Origin: Candidatus Eisenbacteria bacterium | GTDB taxonomy: Bacteria; Eisenbacteria; RBG-16-71-46; JACRLI01 | Assembly: GCA_016235265.1 (NCBI GenBank) | Contig: JACRLI010000011.1 | Span: forward strand, 1-64,000 | DNA: 64,000 nucleotides | Direction of reading: 5' to 3' | In this document: positions 49,644 through 58,221 of the stretch, in pieces | Position numbering within the stretch: the stretch's first letter is position 1 | Layout: every line of letters begins with the position of its first letter | Made by a program: the position numbers and the translations under genes | The notes under the pieces: generated by a model | Databases searched by the model: none | Told to the model about the DNA's origin: nothing | Seen by the model: the letters and a program-made list of their open reading frames with translations, nothing else

Positions 49644-50638
49644 GCCGACACTGGAAAGGCCGCCGCGTGCTGGTCACCGGCGCGGGCGGGTTCATCGGGA
49701 GCCACCTCGTGGAACGCCTCGTCCGCGAAGGTGCCAGGGTGACCGCGTTCGTCCATTACAACAGCCGCAGCGACTGGGGCAATCTGGAGTTCTGCACCCC
49801 CGAGGTGAAGCGCGCGCTGCGGGTGGTGGCCGGCGAGCTGACCGACCCGCGCAGCGTGTTCGAGGCCATGGAAGACCAGCAGACGGTGTTCCACCTGGGC
49901 GCCCTGATCGCCATCCCCTACTCCTACAGCGCGCCCGCCAGCTACGTGTCGGTGAACGTGCAGGGCACGGTGAACGTGCTGGAGGCCGCCCGCCGCCTGG
50001 AGGTGGAGCGCGTGGTGCACACCTCCACCTCCGAGACCTACGGCACCGCGCGCTACGTGCCCATGGACGAGGAGCACCCGCTGCAGGGCCAGTCCCCCTA
50101 CTCCGCCAGCAAGATCGGCGCGGACAAGATCGCCGAGAGCTACCACCTCTCCTTCGGCCTGCCGGTGGCCACGGTGCGGCCCTTCAACGCCTACGGCCCG
50201 CGCCAGTCCGCGCGCGCCATCATCCCCACCATCCTGACGCAGATGCTGACCGGCCGCGCGCGCCTCAGGCTGGGCTCGCTCAAGCCCATCCGCGACTTCA
50301 CCTACGTGGAGGACACGGTGGACGGCTTCCTGCGCGCCGCGCAGGCGGCCAGGGCGGTGGGCACGGTGGTGAACCTGGGCTCGGGCAAGGGCGTGAGCAT
50401 CGGCGAGCTGGTGAAGCGGGCCGCCAAGGTGTGCGGCGCGAAAGTGGAACTGGTGGAGGACAAGCAGCGCGTGCGCCCCGGGGCGAGCGAGGTGATGCGC
50501 CTGGTGTGCGACAACCGCAAGGCGCTGCGCGTGCTGGGCTGGAAGCCGCGCGTGACGCTGGACGACGGGCTGCACCGCGTGAAGCGCTACCTGGACGCCA
50601 ACCTGGGCCGGTACAAGACCGACCGGTACATCGTCTAG
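49640..50638 (+). CDS. NAD-dependent sugar-nucleotide epimerase/dehydratase
   Basis: 332-residue extended SDR. The NAD motif is GAGGFIGSHLVERL near residue 14; the catalytic region has TSTSETYGTARYVP and SPYSASKIGADKIAESY (Y-x3-K), followed by PFNAYGPRQSARAIIPTILT and the RDFTYVEDTVDGFLRA motif. The pattern is that of GDP-mannose 4,6-dehydratase/UDP-glucose-4-epimerase relatives often annotated as 'NAD-dependent dehydratase'. The start is GTG 49640, overlapping the stop of the glycosyltransferase (GTGA). Two bases separate it from the nucleotidyltransferase. Confidence 0.9.
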   Translation: MSRHWKGRRVLVTGAGGFIGSHLVERLVREGARVTAFVHYNSRSDWGNLEFCTPEVKRALRVVAGELTDPRSVFEAMEDQQTVFHLGALIAIPYSYSAPASYVSVNVQGTVNVLEAARRLEVERVVHTSTSETYGTARYVPMDEEHPLQGQSPYSASKIGADKIAESYHLSFGLPVATVRPFNAYGPRQSARAIIPTILTQMLTGRARLRLGSLKPIRDFTYVEDTVDGFLRAAQAARAVGTVVNLGSGKGVSIGELVKRAAKVCGAKVELVEDKQRVRPGASEVMRLVCDNRKALRVLGWKPRVTLDDGLHRVKRYLDANLGRYKTDRYIV

Positions 50639-50640
50639 CC

Positions 50641-51354
50641 ATGCGCGCGGTCATCCTGGCCGGGGGCAAGGGCTCCCGCCTCAAACCCTACACCACGGTC
50701 TTCCCCAAGCCGCTCGTCCCGGTGGGCGACCAGCCCATCCTGGAGCTGGTGCTGCGCCAGCTCAAGGCCGCCGGCTTCACCGACGTCACGCTGGCCCTGG
50801 GCCACATGGGCCAGCTGATCCAGGCCTACTGTGGCGACGGCTCGCGCTGGGGCCTCAAGATCGTCTACTCCATCGAGGACGCCCCGCTGGGCACCGCCGG
50901 CCCGCTGGCACTGGCCGCCCCCCCGGAGGAGTTCTTCCTGGCCATGAACGGCGACCTGCTCACCACGCTGGACTACGGCGCGCTGCTGCGCGCCCACATG
51001 CAGGGCGGCCGGCTGGCCACCGTGACGGTGTTCGAGAAGAAGGTGCCCATTGACCTGGGCGTGCTCAAGCTGGACGACCAGGGCAACCTGCTCGAGTACA
51101 TCGAAAAGCCCACGCTCACCTACCACGTGAGCACCGGCATCTACGCGTTCCACCGGCGCATCCTGGACTTCATCCCCAGGGGCCGGCGCCTGGACTTCCC
51201 CGACCTGGTGCGAGACCTGATCGCCCGGGGCGAATCGCTGGGCACGCACCTGTTCACCGGGCAGTGGCTGGACATCGGCCGGCCCGAGGACCACGCGCTG
51301 GCCGTCGAGACGCTGGAGCGCGATCCCGGCGCGTTCCTGCCCCCGGCCCGATGA
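50641..51354 (+). CDS. sugar-phosphate nucleotidyltransferase
   Basis: 237-residue NTP-transferase of the RmlA/ManC-like type, with the signature MRAVILAGGKGSRLKPYTTV, FPKPLVPVGDQPILE (nucleotide and metal binding), LAMNGDLLTT (the metal Asp) and IEKPTLTYHVSTGIYAFHRR. No C-terminal hexapeptide domain, so it is the short catalytic form. It should activate a sugar-1-phosphate for the enzymes beside it. Its TGA overlaps the ATG of the next gene. Confidence 0.9.
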   Translation: MRAVILAGGKGSRLKPYTTVFPKPLVPVGDQPILELVLRQLKAAGFTDVTLALGHMGQLIQAYCGDGSRWGLKIVYSIEDAPLGTAGPLALAAPPEEFFLAMNGDLLTTLDYGALLRAHMQGGRLATVTVFEKKVPIDLGVLKLDDQGNLLEYIEKPTLTYHVSTGIYAFHRRILDFIPRGRRLDFPDLVRDLIARGESLGTHLFTGQWLDIGRPEDHALAVETLERDPGAFLPPAR

Positions 51355-52286
51355 TCCTGCTGGTGACCGGGGCCGGCGGCTTCCTGGGCCGCGCCCTGGT
51401 GCGCTCCGTGCTGGAACGCGAGCCCGCCTCCCGCGTGATCGGCCTGGACCCCGGCCCGCCTCCTCCCGGCCTGCCCGCCCACTTCGCGTGGGAGCGCGGC
51501 AGCGCGGCGGACTCCGCACTCGTGGAGCGCCTCATCCGCTCCCACACCGTGGACGCCGTGGCCCACCTCGCCCGCGCGCCCGAGACCACCGAACTGGGCC
51601 CCCTGATGCGCGAGCACCTGGGCTTCACCCTGGCGGTATGCCACGCGGTGCAGCGCGCCGGCGGCGTCCGGCGCGTGCTGGTGCCCGGCTCGGCGGCCGA
51701 GTACGGTCTGTTCCCCGAATCCGAGCTGCCCATCCCCGAGGACCGCGTGCCCCATCCCGCCGGCGCCTACGGCTACGCCAAGCTGGCGGAGTGCTCGCTG
51801 GCGCTGCAGGCCCCCGCGAAGCTGGGGGTGCCGGCCTTCGTGGCGCGGGTGTTCAACCCCGTGGGCCCCGGGCAGGGCACGCGCTTTGTCTGCGGCTCGC
51901 TGGCCGCGCAGTTCGCGCGGATGCGCGCCACGGGCGTGGCCCCGCTGCGCCTGGGTCCGCTCACCCCGCAGCGGGACTTCATAGATGTCTCCGACGCCGC
52001 CGAAGCGCTCCGCCTGCTGCTGGGGCGGGCCCGCCCGGGCGAGGCCTACAACGTGGGGACGGGCCGCGGAACGCGCGTCGCGGACGTGCTCGAAGTGTTC
52101 CAGGAGCTCACCGGCCTGCGCCCGCCGCCGGGCGCCCCCGCGCCGCCCGCCGCCTCCCATGAGGCGGCCGAGCACAGCGTGGCCGACATAGGGAAACTCC
52201 GGGCGGCAACCGGGTTCGAGCCGCGGGTGGCGCTGCGCGATTCGCTGCGCGCGATGCTGGAGGCGGCGGTTGCAGGCCAGGCATGA
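51351..52286 (+). CDS. second NAD-dependent epimerase/dehydratase
   Basis: 311-residue extended SDR. MILLVTGAGGFLGRALVRSV is the NAD-binding start; VPGSAAEYG, GAYGYAKLAECSLAL (Y-x3-K) and FNPVGPGQGTRFVCG follow, then PQRDFIDVSDAAEALRLLLG and a C-terminal substrate domain. This sequence resembles RmlD/GDP-6-deoxy-D-mannose-type reductases and epimerases acting on 4-keto sugars, so the pair of SDRs may make a deoxy sugar. ATG 51351 overlaps the previous stop (ATGA). The last residues (AVAGQA, stop) are encoded inside the first copy of a REP-like repeat, so the tail has probably been altered by it. Confidence 0.85.
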   Translation: MILLVTGAGGFLGRALVRSVLEREPASRVIGLDPGPPPPGLPAHFAWERGSAADSALVERLIRSHTVDAVAHLARAPETTELGPLMREHLGFTLAVCHAVQRAGGVRRVLVPGSAAEYGLFPESELPIPEDRVPHPAGAYGYAKLAECSLALQAPAKLGVPAFVARVFNPVGPGQGTRFVCGSLAAQFARMRATGVAPLRLGPLTPQRDFIDVSDAAEALRLLLGRARPGEAYNVGTGRGTRVADVLEVFQELTGLRPPPGAPAPPAASHEAAEHSVADIGKLRAATGFEPRVALRDSLRAMLEAAVAGQA

Positions 52287-52390
52287 TTGCCTCACTTACG
52301 GAGGGGCGGTCGCAGGTCAGGCATGAATGCCCGACCTGCGGCGGGCCGTCGCAGGCCCGGCATGAATGCCTGACCCACGGCGGGCGTGCA
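52272..52390. repeat. tandem REP-like palindromic repeats
   Basis: Three tandem units of about 39-40 bp start with GCAGG(C/T)C(A/C)GGCATGA(A/T)TGCC at 52272, 52312 and 52351; each carries a dyad of the GGCATGAATGCC type. A further related palindrome (CGGCAGGCATGAACGCCTGC, 52453-52472) abuts the stop of citrate synthase. The first unit overlaps the last codons of the SDR gene. Such units resemble extragenic palindromes (REP/BIME-like) found between convergent genes. Confidence 0.75.
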
Positions 52391-52396
52391 TGAATC

Positions 52397-52420
52397 GGGG
52401 CGCCCCGGTTGGGGCGCCCC
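52397..52420. terminator. GC-rich hairpin between convergent genes
   Basis: GGGGCGCCCC occurs twice (52397-52406 and 52411-52420) with GGTT between, forming a perfect 10-bp stem followed by TTGG. It lies about 110 nt after the SDR gene and 54 nt beyond the 3' end of citrate synthase, within the repeat region. Confidence 0.65.
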
Positions 52421-52473
52421 TTGGCGTCTGGTCTCTGGGGCCTGCCAATTCCCGGCAGGCATGAACGCCTGCC

Positions 52474-53757
<1,284 letters not shown>

Positions 53758-53836
53758 GGTGTTGCTCCCCTTTCCCAGCCCGTCCCGGGGGACCGGGCCC
53801 GCACGTTTCCCCCTTCTGAGGGTCCTCGACCCAGAG

Positions 53837-53863
53837 AGTATAGCCTCATGGCAACATTGACAA
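53837..53863 (-). promoter_or_regulatory. gltA promoter candidate
   Basis: On the minus strand TTGTCA (53858-53863) and TATACT (53837-53842) lie 15 nt apart, a rather short spacer, about 80 nt upstream of the citrate synthase start. The region is notably AT-richer than its surroundings. Confidence 0.55.
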
Positions 53864-53894
53864 TAGAGCCGATTTGGGGGCAAAATCCACAGAG

Positions 53895-53903
53895 TGCTAG
53901 AAT
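53895..53903 (+). promoter_or_regulatory. extended -10 of the transglutaminase-like gene
   Basis: TGCTAGAAT, identical to the element at 40067, lies 105 nt before the ATG at 54009 and back-to-back with the gltA promoter. No good -35 at 17 bp, as usual for extended -10 promoters. Confidence 0.5.
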
Positions 53904-54008
53904 CGGCCGCTGGTTTCTTCGGCATTTAAGAAAACCGAAATGCGGCCGGGACACCGGCGACGCCCTTGGCGGCCCGACCTCCGCCGGTCCAATGAAAGGC
54001 CCCCATTC

Positions 54009-54851
54009 ATGACTCCCCTGCGGAGACCGCCCCTGCTGGCGAGGGCGAGCCGCGCGCTCTGGTCGGCGGTGCTCCTGTTCGTCCTGCTGGGGCTGGGGCT
54101 CGGCGCCCGCTACCTCCAGGATCGCACCATGGTTGCCGGCGTGGCCCACACCGTGGATGGGAACCGGCGCCTTCCCCCGACCCAGCGCTTCGCGGAGTAC
54201 GTCCGCTTCGCCCACGAGCAGGTCCGCAAGAACCGCAAGCCGGAAGACGTGCAGCCCGGCCTGATGCGGATGTACTACCGCTTCAACCCCACCCACCCCG
54301 GCCCCGCGGACGTGCTCCGGCACGGCACCGACTATCGTGGCGGTTGCGGCTCCCACGTGCGAGTGGTCGTGGCGATGCTCCATGCGGCGGGAATTGACGC
54401 CCGGCCGCTGATCATCCTCGGCCCGCAGGGACAGAACATCCACACCGTGGTCCAGGCCCGCATTGACGGCCGCTGGGTGGTGGCCGACGCCCTGTACGGG
54501 ATCGTGTTCCACACCGCGGACGGGAGGCTGGCCACGGTGGAGGACCTGGTCCGGGAACCGCAGAACTTCGTGCGCCAGGTGCGCGGGGTGCGCGGCTACG
54601 ACATGCTCAATTACAACTACGACGATGTGACCGCGTTCAACTGGAACAAGATCCCGGTGATCCTCCCCGCGGCTCGCAAGCTCCTGGTGCTCGCCCTGGG
54701 CGAGGCCCGGGTGCGCGAGTGGCAGCGGCCGATTGTGTGGATGTGGCCCGCGGCGTTCTACGCCAGTCTGTGCTTCGCGATCGCCGGGTTCTGCGCCCTG
54801 CTGGCGCTGGCCGGGGGCGCCGCGCGGAGGCGCTTCCGCCCGCGGGCATGA
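54009..54851 (+). CDS. membrane-anchored transglutaminase-like protein
   Basis: 280 residues. An N-terminal membrane helix (ALWSAVLLFVLLGLGLGARY) and a C-terminal one (PAAFYASLCFAIAGFCALLALAGG) flank a soluble domain with a papain-like Cys-His-Asp triad: Cys in YRGGCGSHVRVVVAML, His in GQNIHTVVQARIDGRWVVAD, Asp at the end of that block (VVADALYG). The first half (LPPTQRFAEYVRFAHEQVRK) precedes it. It looks like bacterial transglutaminase-core proteins acting at the envelope; activity (protease or transferase) is unknown. Convergent with arsM across a hairpin. Confidence 0.78.
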   Translation: MTPLRRPPLLARASRALWSAVLLFVLLGLGLGARYLQDRTMVAGVAHTVDGNRRLPPTQRFAEYVRFAHEQVRKNRKPEDVQPGLMRMYYRFNPTHPGPADVLRHGTDYRGGCGSHVRVVVAMLHAAGIDARPLIILGPQGQNIHTVVQARIDGRWVVADALYGIVFHTADGRLATVEDLVREPQNFVRQVRGVRGYDMLNYNYDDVTAFNWNKIPVILPAARKLLVLALGEARVREWQRPIVWMWPAAFYASLCFAIAGFCALLALAGGAARRRFRPRA

Positions 54852-54856
54852 GCACG

Positions 54857-54886
54857 CCTGCGCCGGGATCTCCGTCCCGGCGCAGG
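54857..54886. terminator. hairpin between convergent genes
   Basis: A perfect 12-bp stem (54857-54868 with 54875-54886), CCTGCGCCGGGA and its complement around TCTCCG, begins 5 nt after the transglutaminase-like gene and lies 26 nt beyond the arsM stop. Confidence 0.75.
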
Positions 54887-54911
54887 CGGCTTCACAGGCT
54901 TCAGGGCTACC

Positions 54912-55700
54912 TCAGGGCTTGAACGCGCGGACCTTCACCGAGACCACCGCGTCGGAGAACTCCTCGCCGCAGTACTGGCGCGTGGCGTCGTTCTGGTAAC
55001 CCTTCTGCTCGAGGACCTCGACGTCCCGGAAGCCCGAGCCGCGGATCAGGCCCAGGTACTCCTCCTTCAGCGACGCGCCCGCGACGCAGCCCACCAGCGC
55101 CTCGATGGAATCGCGCACCTTCTGCGGCGCCTCCCGCAGCCACACCAGGTCGCTCACCACCAGCCGCCCGCCGGGCTTCAGCACCCGCAGCGCCTCGCGG
55201 AACACCCGGTCCTTGTGGGGCGAGAGGTTCACCACGCAGTTGGAGATGATCACGTCCACGGTGCCGTCGGCCACCGGCAGGTTCTCGATCTCGCCCAGGC
55301 GGAACTCCACGTTGGTGGCGTGCACCTTGGCGGCGTTGGCGCGGGCGCGCTCCAGCATGGCCGCGGTCATGTCCACGCCGATCACCCGCCCGGTGGGGCC
55401 GGTGTCGCGGGCCGCCAGGAAGGCGTCAATCCCGGCGCCCGAGCCCAGGTCCAGCACCGTCTCCCCCGGCTTCACCGCGGCGTGGCCCAGCGGATTGCCG
55501 CAGCCCAGGCCCAGGTCGGCGCCCTCCGGGATCGCGGCGGCCTGCTCGGGGGTGTAGCCCAGTTGCGTGAGGCCCGGCCCCTCGCAGCCGCAGCCGGAGT
55601 AGGTGCAGCAGCCCTGCTTACCCAGCTCGGTGGCCCCGCCGGCCTCGGCCACGGCGCCGTACTTCTCGCGCACCACGCTGCGCAGGTCCTTCTCTTCCAT
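54912..55700 (-). CDS. arsM: arsenite S-adenosylmethionine methyltransferase
   Basis: 262-residue class-I SAM methyltransferase that methylates As(III). N-terminal cysteines (KQGCCTYSGCGCEG) precede LGYTPEQAAAIPEGADLGLG, the classic ArsM block; the SAM motif is VLDLGSGAGIDAFLAARDTG. Arsenic-binding cysteines are in DVIISNCVVNLSPHK and EALVGCVAGASLKEEYL. GAGAGAGCC is next to ATG 55700. It lies 71 nt downstream of the ArsR-type repressor on the same strand, forming a minimal arsenic-detoxification pair; no arsB, acr3 or arsC is in the window. Confidence 0.92.
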   Translation of the reverse strand: MEEKDLRSVVREKYGAVAEAGGATELGKQGCCTYSGCGCEGPGLTQLGYTPEQAAAIPEGADLGLGCGNPLGHAAVKPGETVLDLGSGAGIDAFLAARDTGPTGRVIGVDMTAAMLERARANAAKVHATNVEFRLGEIENLPVADGTVDVIISNCVVNLSPHKDRVFREALRVLKPGGRLVVSDLVWLREAPQKVRDSIEALVGCVAGASLKEEYLGLIRGSGFRDVEVLEQKGYQNDATRQYCGEEFSDAVVSVKVRAFKP

Positions 55701-55771
55701 GGCTCTCTCCTTCTTCGCGGCGGTCAGGCCGCCGGGTTGTGACTCCCATCTTCCGGACACGGTCCGGGGTT

Positions 55772-56170
55772 TCAGAGTTCCGCGAGCAGGGCCTTGAGGC
55801 GCGCCAGCGCCTCGGGACGGGCGCAGTAGCACACCCGCGGGCCGTCAATCTCGCCCTCCACCAGCCCCGACTCCTTCAGCATCTTGAGATGCTGTGAGAC
55901 GGTGGCCTGGGCCAGCGGCAGGCGGGAGACGATGCGCCCGCACATGCAGCTGCCCTTGGACGTCAGGAAGCGCAGGATGGCTACCCGGGCCGGGTGTCCG
56001 AGGGCCTTGGCGAGGGCGGCCAGATCGTGGTCGGCCGCCGTAGGGGCGACAACGGGCGCAACAACTGGGGCCGCTGCAGAGACGGCCCGGGCGCCGGACG
56101 TGGAGCCGGCGACCGGGGTGACTCCGGGGGCGCCCTTGCGCCCGACCCGCCCGGTCTTGCTCGTGATCAT
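55772..56170 (-). CDS. arsR: ArsR-family metalloregulator
   Basis: 132-residue winged-helix repressor. After a low-complexity Ala/Pro/Val tail (residues 1-45) comes the ArsR fold: [20 protein letters not shown], a metal-binding-type Cys pair in [20 protein letters not shown], and the recognition helix [19 protein letters not shown], then [20 protein letters not shown]. The start at ATG 56170 is preferred because AGGGAGG stands 6 nt upstream; an earlier ATG (56197) has no such site. It should repress the arsRM operon until As(III) binds; the likely operator is at 56202-56219. Confidence 0.88.
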   Translation of the reverse strand: MITSKTGRVGRKGAPGVTPVAGSTSGARAVSAAAPVVAPVVAPTAADHDLAALAKALGHPARVAILRFLTSKGSCMCGRIVSRLPLAQATVSQHLKMLKESGLVEGEIDGPRVCYCARPEALARLKALLAEL

Positions 56171-56201
56171 CGAGTACCTCCCTGAGGCTGTCTTCATCGC
56201 T

Positions 56202-56219
56202 TATCGGCAATATACGATA
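56202..56219 (-). promoter_or_regulatory. ArsR operator/promoter candidate
   Basis: TATCG-N8-CGATA is an imperfect-spaced dyad whose centre contains TATATT on the minus strand (56209-56214), a good -10 for the arsR-arsM transcript. A repressor bound here would block RNA polymerase. It lies 32 nt upstream of the preferred arsR start. Confidence 0.6.
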
Positions 56220-56384
56220 GCCACCGCAGGGCGTCAAGGGGAGAAGTTGCAGGGCACGGGGATATTTCGGGGGGACTGGTGTTGCCTTGGTTTCGTAGAT
56301 GTAGACCTTGGGCGGATGCACGGAGCCCCGACGGGGCCGGCCGCCGAGGCTTCGGTTATCCACTGGGGGAATTGAATTTCGGTA

Positions 56385-56459
56385 TGGAGGCGGCACCGAG
56401 ACTCGAACTCGGGAATAACGGTTTTGCAGACCGTCGCCTTACCACTTGGCTATGCCGCC
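56385..56459 (-). tRNA. tRNA-Cys (anticodon GCA)
   Basis: Minus-strand GGCGGCA pairs with TGCCGCC; the anticodon stem ACGGT/ACCGT holds CTGCAAA, anticodon GCA. D-loop (AGCCAAGTGGTAAGGC) and T-arm (GAGTTCGAGTCTC) are canonical, the discriminator is T (U73, as expected for Cys), and CCA is encoded at 56385-56387. Confidence 0.95.
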
Positions 56460-56613
56460 GTCAGGTGCGCAGTCTACACCGGGTTACGGCCGAAACTCAA
56501 GCGTGAACCCGTCCGGCGAACCCCAAGTCAGTGCCCATGCAGGGCAAACGCGCGGAGCGGCGGGGATGCCCCGCCGCTCCGGTTCACTCTGTGCCCGAGG
56601 CCCGTTCGGAAAC

Positions 56614-57552
56614 CTACTTGCCGAAACGGTACGTCGTGTACTGCGCGTCCATCCGGCTGTCCTGGCCGCTCGTGAACTCGAACATGCACGAGTCGTCCGT
56701 GTAGTCCATGAAGTTGTGGATCGGGTCGAGTCCGGCCAACCGGGTGCAAGTGTCGCGACCATTCGGGCAGCCGAAGGCCGCGGACTGCTCGGCCGGCGTG
56801 TCGAGCACGTAGTCGCCCTTCTTCTGGTTGCAGCCGCCCTGGAAGGTGTGATAGAGGCCCATCCAGTGTCCGATCTCGTGCGTCGCGGTGTCGCCCTCGT
56901 CGTACGGCGCGGCGGTCCCGCCGGGGAGCGAGGAGTACAGGATCACGACGCCGTCCATCTGGGGCGCCCTGGAGTAACCCGAGGGGAACGTCGCCCAGCC
57001 CAGCAGGCCGCCGCCCATGTTGTTCGAGTAGATGTTGAGGTCCTTGGCGGTGCCCTGGTGCAGGGCGGACTTCATCTGGGTCTCGCAGGTCCCGCCGCTG
57101 CAGGTGTACCAGCCCGAGTTGGTGGTGCGATCCACGCTGACGAGGTTGAACGACCAGCCCCAGGGGCCGTAGGCCGCGTTCAGCACGCTGATCTGGCTCG
57201 CGATCTGCGCATCGGAGATGTCCCCGTTCGCGATGCCCGAGCCGTTGTTGATCACGTGCCAGTACACGTTGATGGTGCCCCCGGTGATCTCGGACCGGTT
57301 CATCCGCGCCAGGTCGTCGAGTCGCTGGCGAACGATGCGCTCGATGTTGTCCGACTCGCCCTCGCTCAGCTCACGGGTCCCGCAGCGGTTGACGTTCAGC
57401 CCCAGGCCATGTCCGGCTCCGGCGCCCTGCGTCACGGCGATCTCATGGGACAAGGGCGCCAGGGGAGCCTCGCTCCGGCACCCCGCGAGGGAGAGAAGGA
57501 CGCTGGTGAGGATTCCCGTGGTCACCGCATGCCGCAGGTTGAACCGGATCAT
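56614..57552 (-). CDS. M43-family (pappalysin-like) zinc metalloprotease lipoprotein
   Basis: 312 residues. A lipobox (SLLSLAGC, Cys25) suggests an exported, lipid-anchored enzyme. The metzincin motif is H225-E-I-G-H229-W-M-G-L-Y-H235, with the Met-turn in NFMDYTDDSCM. The preceding GTINVYWHVINNGSGIANGD and DLNIYSNNMGGGLLGWATFP are typical of secreted M43 proteases (cytophagalysin/ulilysin relatives), with several disulfide-type cysteines. GGGAGGCATC precedes the ATG at 57552. A stand-alone gene between tRNA-Cys and an orphan; probably a secreted or surface protease. Confidence 0.9.
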   Translation of the reverse strand: MIRFNLRHAVTTGILTSVLLSLAGCRSEAPLAPLSHEIAVTQGAGAGHGLGLNVNRCGTRELSEGESDNIERIVRQRLDDLARMNRSEITGGTINVYWHVINNGSGIANGDISDAQIASQISVLNAAYGPWGWSFNLVSVDRTTNSGWYTCSGGTCETQMKSALHQGTAKDLNIYSNNMGGGLLGWATFPSGYSRAPQMDGVVILYSSLPGGTAAPYDEGDTATHEIGHWMGLYHTFQGGCNQKKGDYVLDTPAEQSAAFGCPNGRDTCTRLAGLDPIHNFMDYTDDSCMFEFTSGQDSRMDAQYTTYRFGK

Positions 57553-57655
57553 GATGCCTCCCGTGCGGGGTCCATCGGAACGCCGCGGTCGGAGTGGGGG
57601 TGGACGCGGCCAAGAAAGACTTGAGCGAGTATATCACAAGCTGCCAGCGTTCGCG

Positions 57656-58189
57656 CTATACCGTTACCTCGAACACGCATCGCTTGCTCCCGCCGAGCTT
57701 GGACTCCTTGAGGCGCGCCTGCACCGGCCGGCCAAAGATGGTCTCGAAGGTCTGCTTCTGATACCCGACCGAGCAATTGCACCAGACCGCCGGCGTCCGC
57801 CGCTTGTCCACCAGGGGGCAACCACAATCCCCTTCGGCCACCGAGACGGTGACCACGCCCTTCTGCTTGTCCCACGCGAAATCCGTGCCCCACATCTTGT
57901 TGGCCGTGGCGAAGTAGCCTTCGGGGTCACCCACGTACTTGGCCCCGAGCTGGCCCACCTTGGCGCACTCGCGGCCGGTCTTCTCGAGGATCAGTGTGCG
58001 GACTTCCTCCGGCGCGTCGGTGGCCATGAACCCGAGCAACTTCGCCAATTGATACCGGGCGAAGACCAGCCGCTGGTCCTCGGCCGCGGCTTCGGCCGCA
58101 TGCAGCGCACCGGGCGCACCGAGGAGATTCAGTGCGCACCCGCACACGCCAAGCCCACAAACGCTCTTCAGGAACTCCTTGCGATCCAT
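57656..58189 (-). CDS. hypothetical protein, twin-Cys N-terminus, V4R/ATC-hydrolase-like C-terminus
   Basis: 177 residues with no firm family. The N-terminus (MDRKEFLKSVCGLGVCGCAL) looks like a Tat/Sec-type export signal with several cysteines, then LGAPGALHAAEA, a likely cleavage region. The rest has a Cys-rich half: GDCGCPLVDKRRTPAVWCNC then VGYQKQTFETIFGRPVQARL and GGSKRCVFEVTV. The C-terminal pattern (C-x-C-x3-G ... F-G-x-P-V ... C-x-F-x-V) recalls V4R and L-2-amino-thiazoline-4-carboxylate hydrolase-like domains. GAGGAGTGGCCGC precedes ATG 58189. Starts 32 nt after the BNR protein gene, same strand, so probably one operon. Confidence 0.62.
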   Translation of the reverse strand: MDRKEFLKSVCGLGVCGCALNLLGAPGALHAAEAAAEDQRLVFARYQLAKLLGFMATDAPEEVRTLILEKTGRECAKVGQLGAKYVGDPEGYFATANKMWGTDFAWDKQKGVVTVSVAEGDCGCPLVDKRRTPAVWCNCSVGYQKQTFETIFGRPVQARLKESKLGGSKRCVFEVTV

Positions 58190-58221
58190 GCGGCCACTCC
58201 TCTCAATGGATCCCCCGGATC

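Noticed and set aside
52272..52473. CRISPR array
   Set aside because: Units are directly adjacent without unique spacers and carry internal dyads; REP-like repeats fit better. No cas genes are present.
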